The notes under the pieces were generated by a model. It had not been told where the DNA came from, searched no databases, and saw only the letters and a program-made list of their open reading frames with translations. From contig NZ_CACSIK010000003.1 in NCBI RefSeq assembly GCF_902705875.1, positions 262,407 to 326,406 on the forward strand: DNA of 64,000 nt. The letters run 5' to 3'. This stretch comes from Zhongshania aliphaticivorans (GTDB lineage Bacteria; Pseudomonadota; Gammaproteobacteria; Pseudomonadales; Spongiibacteraceae). The position numbers and the translations under genes are program-made. Shown piece after piece: positions 1 to 8,221 of this stretch (within the stretch, counting starts at the first letter, position 1; the number at the start of each line of letters is the position of its first letter).

Positions 1-145
1 ACGTGCCACAGGCACAGGAACCACCACAATCCGCATCGATACCCGGTACGAAATTCTCTATGGCAGCCTGCATTAGGCTAGAACCCTGCTGAACGCTTAC
101 CCGGTGCTCTTCACCGTTAAACTCAACAAACGTTAGATTAATCAC
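1..145 (-). CDS. [2Fe-2S] ferredoxin, putidaredoxin type (partial, N-terminal 48 residues)
   Basis: The gene runs off the left edge; only the first 48 codons are present. It starts with GTG at 145, eight bases after a strong AAGGAG ribosome binding site. The residues around the iron-sulfur loop read DCGGSCACGT, the C-x5-C-x2-C spacing of adrenodoxin/putidaredoxin-type ferredoxins (Cys40, Cys46, and the third expected just outside the window), with an additional Cys44. Such ferredoxins pass single electrons to cytochromes P450 or other oxygenases in the cytoplasm. It is related to the complete ferredoxin at 13443-13760. The partner oxygenase could lie just left of the window; that is inference. 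Confidence 0.9.
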   Translation of the reverse strand, partial: MINLTFVEFNGEEHRVSVQQGSSLMQAAIENFVPGIDADCGGSCACGT

Positions 146-666
146 AGCTTCTTCTCCTTATCATTATTTTGTCTCAATGCTTACTGTGATTAGCGTAACG
201 GGGTTGGCGTTATCATTTTTGGACTAAAACCATTCATTTCAAGACAACAAGCTTGTTATTTTAGCTATCACTCCCTTCTTCCACCCCTTAGATCATTGGG
301 CTACTGCGACAAGCTCATTCAATCTCAACCTGATATTTTAAGCAGCACAGTACCTCAACTCCCTTTGATGCACCGTGGTGCAAGAACCTAACGGTCGCAC
401 TTAGAGGGTGCGCCTCGGTATCGCACGTAATAAGAATCATATTCATTCATAAAAATTTACTAGTATTCCCACCGCATCATTACATTATTGTAAATTTCAC
501 TTTGCGCTATAAGTAAACCGTTAGAAGCCCTGTTATCCCGTTAAAAACATCCCGACAGAATCATCCACCACCTACATGGCGTAAAGATTGCTTTCTTCAA
601 TGCCCAACAAATCATGGCAAGTATCTTTATCTTGCATTTCGATGTTATGTATTACGGAGAAATTAA
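146..666. other. 521-bp divergent intergenic region with dyad elements
   Basis: No convincing gene is present between the divergent ferredoxin and amidase genes. Several dyads are visible. TGCACC-GT-GGTGCA lies at 369-382. CGCAC/GTGCG lies at 396-412. A 19-bp Fur-box-like element lies at 429-447. TTACA/TGTAA lies at about 480-493. The region therefore probably holds the two divergent promoters and their operators. Confidence 0.5.
429..447. promoter_or_regulatory. possible Fur-box-like operator
   Basis: The 19 bases AATAAGAATCATATTCATT differ at three positions from the common gammaproteobacterial pattern AATGAGAATCATTCTCATT and are built around a GAAT-cat-ATTC dyad. The element lies 220 bp upstream of the amidase lipoprotein gene. 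This is motif resemblance only; the distance to either start codon is long, so the target is unclear. Confidence 0.3.
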
Positions 667-3600
667 ATGCGCCATATTTTAGTTGTTGGCTGCTTAAGTG
701 CTTTATTATCAGCCTGTGGTGGTAGCGGTGGATCTTCAAACACCACGCCTCAAGATGATAATTCAAATTATGGCCCCGAGGCCACCGGTCAACTTATCGA
801 CTCACCAGTAAAGGGTATATTTTACTCCGTAGACCCAAGTCAAACAGCCAGTGCAAACCTGCCTCTGACTGACGCCCTAGGCAACTTCGAATACCTAGAA
901 GGGCAAACAATTTCGTTCTTTTTGGGCTCACTAAAGATTGGCTCTGCTATTGCTCAGCCAGCGATTACCCTAGATGACTTACTTGGCAGCGGCAACGCCA
1001 TAACAAATTTAGCGCGGGTTCTACTCACCCTAGATGAAGACAGTAACCCGGATAATGGCATTAGCCTTTCCCCTGCAGTCATCGACAAAACCCTTACGCT
1101 CAACATGACCTTGACTGACTTAGAGGTCGACCCCGCTAATTTTGAAGAAAGCGATGCCAGCGCATTTGCCCAAGCGGCCAATGAAGATAACCGCCCCTTA
1201 GTCACCGCCGCCGAAGCTGATGCTCACTTAGAAAAAACCCGAAAAGATCTGTCCGATGGTAGCTTTGATTTTGATGGCGGAGCTGACACAGATAACGATG
1301 GCGTGAACGACGCCGTCGATGCCTGCCCTTCTACTGAGGCCGGTTTAAGTGTTGACGCAGACGGCTGCGCCCTCGAAGAAGCAGAGCAAGATAGTGACGC
1401 CGACGGCATCAAAAATGGCAATGACAACTGCCCTGCTGATGCCAATGAGGACCAGCTAGACACCGACAATGATACTCGCGGTGACGCCTGTGATCTCGAC
1501 GACGACAACGATGGCCTCCTCGACAGCGATGAGATAGATAACGGCTCAAACCCTCTCCTTGCTGACTCCGATGCGGATGGCGTTGACGATGGTAATGATG
1601 CCTTTCCCACTGATAACACCGAAACCCAAGACAGCGATGGCGACAGCATTGGCAACAACGCCGACCAGGATGACGACAATGATGGTTTGAGCGACACCGA
1701 CGAACAAGCCCTAGGCACAGATCCACAACGCGCCGACAGCGACAGTGACGGCGTTTCAGATAGCCAAGACGCCTTCCCCACAGACCCGACTGAATCCGCT
1801 GATACCGATAGCGATGGTGTCGGCGATAATAGCGACGCGTTCCCCCAAGACCCCTCAGAAATAAAAGATAGTGACAGTGATGGTGTTGGCGATAACGCCG
1901 ATGCATTTCCTAACGACAGCACTGAAACTGTTGACACTGATGGCGACGGAACTGGCAACAATGCCGATCAAGATGACGACGGCGACGGTCTAAGTGATGC
2001 CGATGAGCAGACTGCAGGCACCGACCCACTGAATACTGACTCCGATAATGATGGTGTTTCTGACAGCCAAGATGCCTTCCCCACCGACCCTACTGAATCC
2101 TCTGATACCGATTCCGACGGTACTGGCGATAATAGCGATACATTTCCTGAAGACCCTTCTGAATCTAAAGATACCGACGCTGACGGCGTTGGCGACAATG
2201 CAGATGCATTCCCGAACGACAGCGGCGAAACAACCGACACTGACGGTGATGGAGTGGGTAACAACAGCGATGAAGACGACGATGGCGACGGCCTAAGTGA
2301 TACCGATGAGCAATCTAATGGTACCGACCCACTAAATACCGACTCGGATAATGACGGTGTTTCTGACAACCAAGACGCCTTCCCCAACAACGCTTCCGAA
2401 TCAGCAGACACCGATGGTGATGGTGTTGGCGACAACAGTGATGCATTCCCTGACGACAGCACTGAAACTACGGATTCAGATGGCGACGGAGTCGGTGATA
2501 ACGGCGATGCATTCCCCAGTGATAGCTCTGAGTCTGCCGATTCAGACGGCGACGGTGTGGGCGATAACGCCGACGCCTTCCCCAATGACAGCACTGAAAC
2601 TGCCGATTCAGATGGCGACGGTGTGGGCGATAACGCCGATGCCTTCCCTAACGACAGCTCCGAAACTGCTGACGCTGATGGCGACGGTATTGGCGACAAT
2701 GCCGATATTGACGACGATAACGATGGCGTACGTGATGATCTGTTTGTACTTGTAGAAGCCACCATGGCAGACGTGCACTCTGCCTTGGCTGGGGAGCTGG
2801 TCGACGAAGATGGCAACACATTAAGCTGTGTGGCGATCACTCAGCAGTATATTGATCGTATCCTTGCCTATAACGACAACCCTCAGCCAAACGGCGGCCT
2901 GCCTATCTTTGGTGTACTGGCCATTATGCCAAATGCCCTAGAGCAAGCAGCAGCTTTAGATGAACTATACGCAAACGATGGCGGCGTTGGAGAACGCTAC
3001 CTACACTGCATGCCGGTATTATTAAAGGACAACTATGACACCTTTGATTACCCATCAACACAAGGTTCCTACTCAATGCTGGGACATCAAGCTGGTGTTG
3101 ATGCCAATTCAGTAGATGGACTGCGTGAAGCCGGCGCCCTGATCCTAGGTAAAGCCAACCAAGATGAATTTGCTTTCTTTACAACGGGCTTTTCCGCCCG
3201 CGCGATTCAGGTTAGCAATCCGTACAACACCTCAGAAAGCCCAGCAGGTTCATCGTCTGGTACCGGCGCCTCTTTAGCGGCCAACTTTGCCCTAGGTGGC
3301 ACTGGTTCAGACACCTGTCAGTCAATTAGGCACCCGTCATCAGTTGGTGGCCTAGTCGGCATTAGACCCAGTCTTGGTGTGGTATCACAACACGGTATTT
3401 ATCCACTGGCGCACAGCCGAGATACCGGCGGGCCAATGACTCGCTCAGTAACCGACTCAGCCTTAATGCTCACCGCCATGGGTAAGTATGACGAGCGCGA
3501 CCCCAAGGCCGCCGCCTACCCTGCTGAGCAGCGCCCAGACAGTTACGCCCAATTCCTCGATCGCGAGCAATACGGCTTAGCTGGACGCGCTATTGGTGTG

Positions 3601-4479
3601 GTGCGTGATCTTGGCGGCAACACTGATGCCATGGGTACCGGAGCTCAGGGTGAACTCATTGCTGCCGCTGTAGCAAAAATGGAAGAATTAGGTGCAACGG
3701 TCTACGACGTCTACCTTCCTAACTACGCTTCACTTAGCGCAGGTTCAAGTCATTACGATATGAACGAATACTTTGCCGTCTTTGAGTCAGAAGGTGGCAC
3801 CAGTGCCCGCCGTTGTGTAAGTAGCACAGCTATTGCACTTGACGGCGTAGAATCCGCCCACGACCGCGACAATCAGTGCTACGGCATTGAAGGTATTGTT
3901 GAGACTGCACGTGTTGGTCCAAGAACAGCTGGGTTGTTCGCACTCACGGCACTGGGTGATGCCAACCAAGCACCAACCGACGCCCAGCTACAAGCGATTG
4001 TCGACATGCGTGCATATGTAACAGGAGAAATGGACGTTGTTAAAGACCTAAACGGTGAGCCCCTTATTGCGCCAAATGGCGGAACAGTAAGCGTTGATGC
4101 CCTTCTCTTTTCGCCCGGCCCCACCGGCGGCAGAACCTGTGATTTTGGCTCTACAACCCAAATGGGCTCCATTGTGGTACCCGTTGGATTTGACGATTCC
4201 GTTGGCGTTCCCCGCGGCATGGAAATCTTTGTTCGCCAGTTTGACGAAGGCACCGGCATTGGTATTGCTTACGATTACGAGCAAGCCACTAAACACCGTC
4301 AACCGCCAAACATCGTTCCCGCTATTGGCAGTGATAACGACACCATCAGCGAGTTCAATGCACGAGTAAAAGCGGCCATCGCCGCCTATGCTGCCTATCC
4401 GCCGGAAGACTTAGAACCCGAAGCGTATCGCGCAGCTTTAGAGGAATTACTTGGCCCACAAACGCAAGCACAGGAGTAA
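667..4479 (+). CDS. lipoprotein with thrombospondin type-3-like repeats fused to an amidase-signature domain
   Basis: This 1270-residue protein starts with a lipoprotein signal (lipobox LSAC, Cys at residue 17) followed by a Gly/Ser linker. Residues about 200-690 are a long array of Asp-rich calcium-binding repeats of the DxDxDGxxD thrombospondin type-3 kind. Residues about 695-1250 are an amidase-signature hydrolase domain. The expected catalytic residues are visible: Lys787 in VLLKDNY, the Ser-rich loop SPAGSSSGTG (Ser862-864) and the nucleophile Ser886 in GSDTCQSIR. The family hydrolyses amide bonds by a Ser-cisSer-Lys triad. The architecture suggests an enzyme displayed on a calcium-stiffened stalk from the outer membrane. 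In the usual GSDTGGSIR motif the residues before Ser886 are GG; here they are CQ, so activity and substrate are uncertain. It stands alone, with a hairpin just downstream. Confidence 0.88.
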   Translation: MRHILVVGCLSALLSACGGSGGSSNTTPQDDNSNYGPEATGQLIDSPVKGIFYSVDPSQTASANLPLTDALGNFEYLEGQTISFFLGSLKIGSAIAQPAITLDDLLGSGNAITNLARVLLTLDEDSNPDNGISLSPAVIDKTLTLNMTLTDLEVDPANFEESDASAFAQAANEDNRPLVTAAEADAHLEKTRKDLSDGSFDFDGGADTDNDGVNDAVDACPSTEAGLSVDADGCALEEAEQDSDADGIKNGNDNCPADANEDQLDTDNDTRGDACDLDDDNDGLLDSDEIDNGSNPLLADSDADGVDDGNDAFPTDNTETQDSDGDSIGNNADQDDDNDGLSDTDEQALGTDPQRADSDSDGVSDSQDAFPTDPTESADTDSDGVGDNSDAFPQDPSEIKDSDSDGVGDNADAFPNDSTETVDTDGDGTGNNADQDDDGDGLSDADEQTAGTDPLNTDSDNDGVSDSQDAFPTDPTESSDTDSDGTGDNSDTFPEDPSESKDTDADGVGDNADAFPNDSGETTDTDGDGVGNNSDEDDDGDGLSDTDEQSNGTDPLNTDSDNDGVSDNQDAFPNNASESADTDGDGVGDNSDAFPDDSTETTDSDGDGVGDNGDAFPSDSSESADSDGDGVGDNADAFPNDSTETADSDGDGVGDNADAFPNDSSETADADGDGIGDNADIDDDNDGVRDDLFVLVEATMADVHSALAGELVDEDGNTLSCVAITQQYIDRILAYNDNPQPNGGLPIFGVLAIMPNALEQAAALDELYANDGGVGERYLHCMPVLLKDNYDTFDYPSTQGSYSMLGHQAGVDANSVDGLREAGALILGKANQDEFAFFTTGFSARAIQVSNPYNTSESPAGSSSGTGASLAANFALGGTGSDTCQSIRHPSSVGGLVGIRPSLGVVSQHGIYPLAHSRDTGGPMTRSVTDSALMLTAMGKYDERDPKAAAYPAEQRPDSYAQFLDREQYGLAGRAIGVVRDLGGNTDAMGTGAQGELIAAAVAKMEELGATVYDVYLPNYASLSAGSSHYDMNEYFAVFESEGGTSARRCVSSTAIALDGVESAHDRDNQCYGIEGIVETARVGPRTAGLFALTALGDANQAPTDAQLQAIVDMRAYVTGEMDVVKDLNGEPLIAPNGGTVSVDALLFSPGPTGGRTCDFGSTTQMGSIVVPVGFDDSVGVPRGMEIFVRQFDEGTGIGIAYDYEQATKHRQPPNIVPAIGSDNDTISEFNARVKAAIAAYAAYPPEDLEPEAYRAALEELLGPQTQAQE

Positions 4480-4499
4480 ACACAGGGGCACAATCAAAC

Positions 4500-4532
4500 A
4501 AGCAAAGACTGAGAGACCCTCAGTCTTTGCTT
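4500..4532. terminator. strong hairpin, likely terminator after the amidase gene
   Basis: A perfect 14-bp inverted repeat (4500-4513 with 4519-4532) has a 5-nt loop, 20 bp after the amidase stop codon. The T-tract is short, so it may act on both converging transcripts or depend on other factors. Confidence 0.75.
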
Positions 4533-4709
4533 ATCCATTCACTGCAGAAGTTCACACACTTAATATTCTGTCAGGCGGCCCCACTAAGTACTGATTTAGT
4601 GTCGCAGGATAAAGATCAAAAATCAGAAGACTCATGTGTTTAAAATGGCGACCGCCATCAAACAATAATTTGTGACTTAAGGCCCACACGCAAAGCGCGC
4701 CAGCTCACA

Positions 4710-7472
4710 CTAAAGTAGATTATTTTTTCGCGCGTAAGCAACAGCAGAGGTTCTGTTGCGCACACCTAATTTTTCAAAAATATTATGAACATGCCATTTG
4801 GCGGTCGACAAACTTATATGCAGCGCTTCAGCCAATTCTTTATTCCCTAGGCCGCCGCCAATCAGCCTTAAAATTTCCAATTGGCGGTCGGTCAGAGGTT
4901 CGGCCAGTACTGCATTCTGTACTTGTTCTTCACCAAAAGAGACCTCACTTTCTGGTGCTAGGCCGCCATTAAATAAGGCGATTAATTGTATCTCACATTG
5001 ATATTGCACAGCCTGGGCTTGATCAGAGCTCGTTGATATCGATGAGGCATGGAGCCGTTGTAATATCGCCAACAAGCCCGAACCCACACGATAGATAGGG
5101 TATATATGTGATTCTGGCGCGGCATGATTAACAACCTTGGCCAATTCTCGTACTGCTTCGGCCTCTTTACCCACACGCCATAAGGCAAGAGATTTCATTG
5201 CACATAACTGTTGCGTTAGAGCGATGCGTTGCTGTTGTTGCGCCACTTTTATCAACGGGCTTAATTGCCGCAAAGTTTCGCTGGCTTTATTCTCCGCAAG
5301 GGAGAGCCTTGCCTCACTTAGATCAATACACAACAAAACCGCGGATCGATTTTGCTTATCAATAAAACGATGCTGACGATTTAACATATCTGTTCGCCTG
5401 ACAGTTTCTCGCGCAGCCTGAATATCACCCTTATGTAATAGCAGCTCAATTTCCTCGGCAATAAAGGCAAAATACAATCGCGGCATATCCATGGTGACCG
5501 CCATATCTTGGCTCTGTCGCAGCAGCGCTAGCGCAGCATCTAGCTCACCGGCCCAAACCAAGTAACGCGCCTCAGCACAGCGCGCAACCAGTAAAGGTTC
5601 TGGAGAGCTGGAAATCCTAGAAATCACTCTATTATCATTCAAGCTGCGCTCAATACGCGTAAAATCACAGCGCTGGCAATCCACTTCAACCTTAGCCAAC
5701 GCCGCCAATGCGGCCATTTGCCCACCATCCATCGCATCGGCAACCGAGAGTGCAGCACGTGCCGCACTGTCCTCTGCGGCTTGAATATGGCCTAGCTCGG
5801 CATTTGCCATACTGGCAACAAAATCCCCCCAAATAGCCGCGTAGGCACTTCCTCCTCGACGCCCGTATACAAAGGCATCGGTTGCCGAGCTAAGCGCCGA
5901 GGCCAGATCCTTATTCAAATAATGCGCATAAGCATTGGCAACCGCCGCCGAGGCAATCAAAGCCGTCTCTGTTTTCGGCAGCTCTGTGAGTAAGGCCTTA
6001 GAGCGGCCAATGCAAATATCTAGTTCCTCAATGCAGGCCGACGCTATGCAGCGAATGACACTGCACAAACCCGCTAACGACTGAACCTCTTGTTCCGTTA
6101 GTACCCAGTAATTCGCCTCAGATTTGTCGAGTAAGGCTGTAAACTCATCGCATATCGCTACCGCAACACCAACACCATCCCGAGTAAAAACCCGCGACCA
6201 AGCATGGTGTAACATGATTTCTGGACGACGATACTGGTACTCCTTGGGGAGCTTTCTCATCCACTCAAAAACAATTGAATGATTGCCCTCACCAATCGCC
6301 ACTGTTTGAGCATGATCGGCAATTAAGTCTGTGGCTTTTTCGTAATCAGCTGCATCTAAGCAATATTGTATTGCCTCAAGGACATAGCCTTCGGCAATAC
6401 ACCAGTCGGCGGCGAGAGCACAAACCGTTTTATTAACGCCAGGCTCTAATCTTTGCAATTGGTTTTCAAGATACTCAGAAAACAGGTGGTGATAGCGATA
6501 CCAGCGCCCTTCTCTATCTAAAGGAATTATGAATAAATTTGCCGCCTCTAGCTGGGCAAGCCTATCTTCACCATCAACCGTCGCGGTCACAACATCGCAC
6601 AATTCCGCGCAAAAACGATTAAGCGGTGCGGTGTGCAATAAAAAATGGCGAGTAGCTTCGTCTTGCAAGCCGTACACGGATTCAAATAAATATTCTTTTA
6701 AATTTCGGTCTCGGGCAGAAAAACTGCGAACAATGTCTTCTTTATTTTGACTGGAATTACTCATCGTCATGCCAGCAAGTTGCAGCCCCACCATCCAACC
6801 TTCTGTTCGGTCATGGAGTAATTGCAAAACAGCCGCGGGCAACTCAACATTATGCAGCTCTTTCATAAACTGCCCGGTTTCTTGCATACTCAGATTTAGA
6901 TCTACCTGACCGAGCTCAACGAGCCCGCCGGCTAATTTTAATCGACTTAAATCCAGAGAAACTTTAAACCTTGAGGCAATCACCGCTCGGCAGCTCGCCG
7001 ACATATAGCTAATATAGCGTGTCCAAAATTGCAAAATAACTGGATTTTCTATGGCATGAAAATCATCGACGAAGAGGGCAAAACGCCGGTCTGTCGCAGC
7101 GAGATACTGAATAATAGAATCAAAAAATGGGCTTAAATCAGTCGCCGAGCTAGACCGTAAAACAGCAAGACGTTGCTCTGCAAACCCTTTATCAATAGCG
7201 GCAATGGCCGCCACAATATAACGTGCAAAACGCCGAGGATCATCATCACCCGGTTCAAGGCTCAACCAACTACAGGCATAGCCCTCTAGCCGGTATCGCT
7301 CATAGAGCTCAACTAACAGTGTCGATTTACCCGACCCCGCCGGCGCAACAACGGTAACCAAACGCACCGCATCATCGAGCACTTGGTTAACCCTTGAAAC
7401 TATCGTGGCTCGACTCATTCGCTTATGACGAATATAGGGCGGGCTCAACTTTGTTTCGATAATATCTGTCAA
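4710..7472 (-). CDS. MalT-like LuxR-family transcriptional regulator with ATPase domain
   Basis: This 920-residue regulator has the MalT/STAND layout. The N-terminal NTPase carries a Walker A motif APAGSGKS (Lys49) and a Walker B-like FALFVDDFH. A long helical repeat sensor region fills the middle. A LuxR-type DNA-binding domain occupies about residues 858-920 (LTDRQLEILRLI, then the recognition helix SLSTAKWHVHNIF). The chosen start is TTG at 7472, five bases after GAGGT. Proteins of this type activate catabolic promoters after binding an inducer and ATP. It is divergent from the styrene oxide isomerase-like/aldehyde dehydrogenase pair, which it probably controls. A second regulator of the same architecture lies at 22805-25528. 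Confidence 0.9.
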   Translation of the reverse strand: MTDIIETKLSPPYIRHKRMSRATIVSRVNQVLDDAVRLVTVVAPAGSGKSTLLVELYERYRLEGYACSWLSLEPGDDDPRRFARYIVAAIAAIDKGFAEQRLAVLRSSSATDLSPFFDSIIQYLAATDRRFALFVDDFHAIENPVILQFWTRYISYMSASCRAVIASRFKVSLDLSRLKLAGGLVELGQVDLNLSMQETGQFMKELHNVELPAAVLQLLHDRTEGWMVGLQLAGMTMSNSSQNKEDIVRSFSARDRNLKEYLFESVYGLQDEATRHFLLHTAPLNRFCAELCDVVTATVDGEDRLAQLEAANLFIIPLDREGRWYRYHHLFSEYLENQLQRLEPGVNKTVCALAADWCIAEGYVLEAIQYCLDAADYEKATDLIADHAQTVAIGEGNHSIVFEWMRKLPKEYQYRRPEIMLHHAWSRVFTRDGVGVAVAICDEFTALLDKSEANYWVLTEQEVQSLAGLCSVIRCIASACIEELDICIGRSKALLTELPKTETALIASAAVANAYAHYLNKDLASALSSATDAFVYGRRGGSAYAAIWGDFVASMANAELGHIQAAEDSAARAALSVADAMDGGQMAALAALAKVEVDCQRCDFTRIERSLNDNRVISRISSSPEPLLVARCAEARYLVWAGELDAALALLRQSQDMAVTMDMPRLYFAFIAEEIELLLHKGDIQAARETVRRTDMLNRQHRFIDKQNRSAVLLCIDLSEARLSLAENKASETLRQLSPLIKVAQQQQRIALTQQLCAMKSLALWRVGKEAEAVRELAKVVNHAAPESHIYPIYRVGSGLLAILQRLHASSISTSSDQAQAVQYQCEIQLIALFNGGLAPESEVSFGEEQVQNAVLAEPLTDRQLEILRLIGGGLGNKELAEALHISLSTAKWHVHNIFEKLGVRNRTSAVAYARKNNLL

Positions 7473-7516
7473 TTAGACCTCATCTCACCACGTTTCAAGT
7501 AACGCGCGCTTAGCGG

Positions 7517-7586
7517 AATACCAAGCCAATCCTGGCCACCCTGAAAGAACCGTACTAAAGATCGGTTCGCCCACCCACTTGGTATT
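7517..7586. promoter_or_regulatory. nested inverted repeats in a divergent promoter
   Basis: The 218-bp gap between the MalT-like regulator and the membrane isomerase-like gene contains AATACCAAG (7517-7525) matched by CTTGGTATT (7578-7586). Nested inside are GAACCG (7547-7552) and CGGTTC (7563-7568). Similar AATACCAA words recur near other genes of the cluster (about 14899 and 22744). These are candidate activator sites; binding is inferred. Confidence 0.4.
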
Positions 7587-7690
7587 TTATTCTAGATGGC
7601 TGAGGGGCTTCCCTTTTTATTAGATATGCTGCCAAGCCATTTTCGGCAGCACAACATTATAGGCAAGTAATAATAACAGAGGACAAGGCA

Positions 7691-8179
7691 ATGCGAGCGT
7701 ACTACTCCAATAGATTAATTAAACATGGCCTAGCAGCGATGCTAGTCGGGCTCTTTGGCGGCTTTCTGCTAGGCTTTTCGATGGTAGGTGGTATGTCACT
7801 AAGCCCAGTACCCGTATTTTTCCAGTTCGAACTCCCCGGCTCCAATGCCGGTTGGCGAATTCTGCACGTAGGCACACTCATGAACGGCATCATGGCACTG
7901 GCTATTGGCCTTGTTATGCGTACGGTTTACTTAACCGACGGTCGCTCACGCTCAATATTCATCTGCTTTGCACTCGCTATTTGGGGAAACTTTAGCTTTT
8001 ATCTATTCGGCATGTTTGCCCCCAATCACGGCTTGAGTATTGAAGCCAACCGACTTGGCGAAGCCAGTATCGCCGGTGCATTGGCCTATATTCCCGCCAT
8101 CCTCGCAGCCGTAGTGTCTATTTGGGCCGTGTTTGTCATGTTGTTTGCTGAACCCACCTACGAATCCGCAAACAACTAG
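7691..8179 (+). CDS. styrene oxide isomerase-like (StyC-type) integral membrane protein
   Basis: This is a 162-residue, four-helix membrane protein; the start follows AGAGGACAAGG. It aligns along its length with styrene oxide isomerase StyC as I recall that sequence. Shared features are VGG near residue 32, ELPGS..GW (48-55), H59-x5-N65-G, and WGN..FYLF..F.PN.GL (98-115). In StyC, His58, Asn64 and Tyr103 are the haem-ligand and active-site residues. The equivalents His59, Asn65 and Tyr104 are all present. StyC converts an epoxide to an aldehyde (Meinwald rearrangement) in the inner membrane. The next gene, 42 bp downstream, is an aldehyde dehydrogenase, mirroring the StyC-StyD order. The substrate is unknown, and automated annotation would probably call this hypothetical. 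A divergent paralogue lies at 27217-27711. Confidence 0.75.
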   Translation: MRAYYSNRLIKHGLAAMLVGLFGGFLLGFSMVGGMSLSPVPVFFQFELPGSNAGWRILHVGTLMNGIMALAIGLVMRTVYLTDGRSRSIFICFALAIWGNFSFYLFGMFAPNHGLSIEANRLGEASIAGALAYIPAILAAVVSIWAVFVMLFAEPTYESANN

Positions 8180-8221
8180 CTCAACGCCAACAATACTAAC
8201 TTATCTATACGTGAGATTATT

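Noticed and set aside
369..382. TGCACC-GT-GGTGCA as an NtrC binding site
   Set aside because: The half-sites match NtrC but the spacing is 2 rather than 5 bases, and no sigma54 promoter or nitrogen gene is nearby.
1260..2740. Short repeated units resembling a tandem DNA repeat or CRISPR-like array
   Set aside because: The repetition follows the protein-level DxDxDG calcium-binding repeats in one continuous reading frame; there are no regular spacers.
1224..2840. Long Ser/Pro-rich open frames on the minus strand opposite the Asp-rich repeats
   Set aside because: They are the antisense shadow of GAT/GAC-rich repeat codons in the amidase lipoprotein gene; no ribosome binding sites or recognisable domains.
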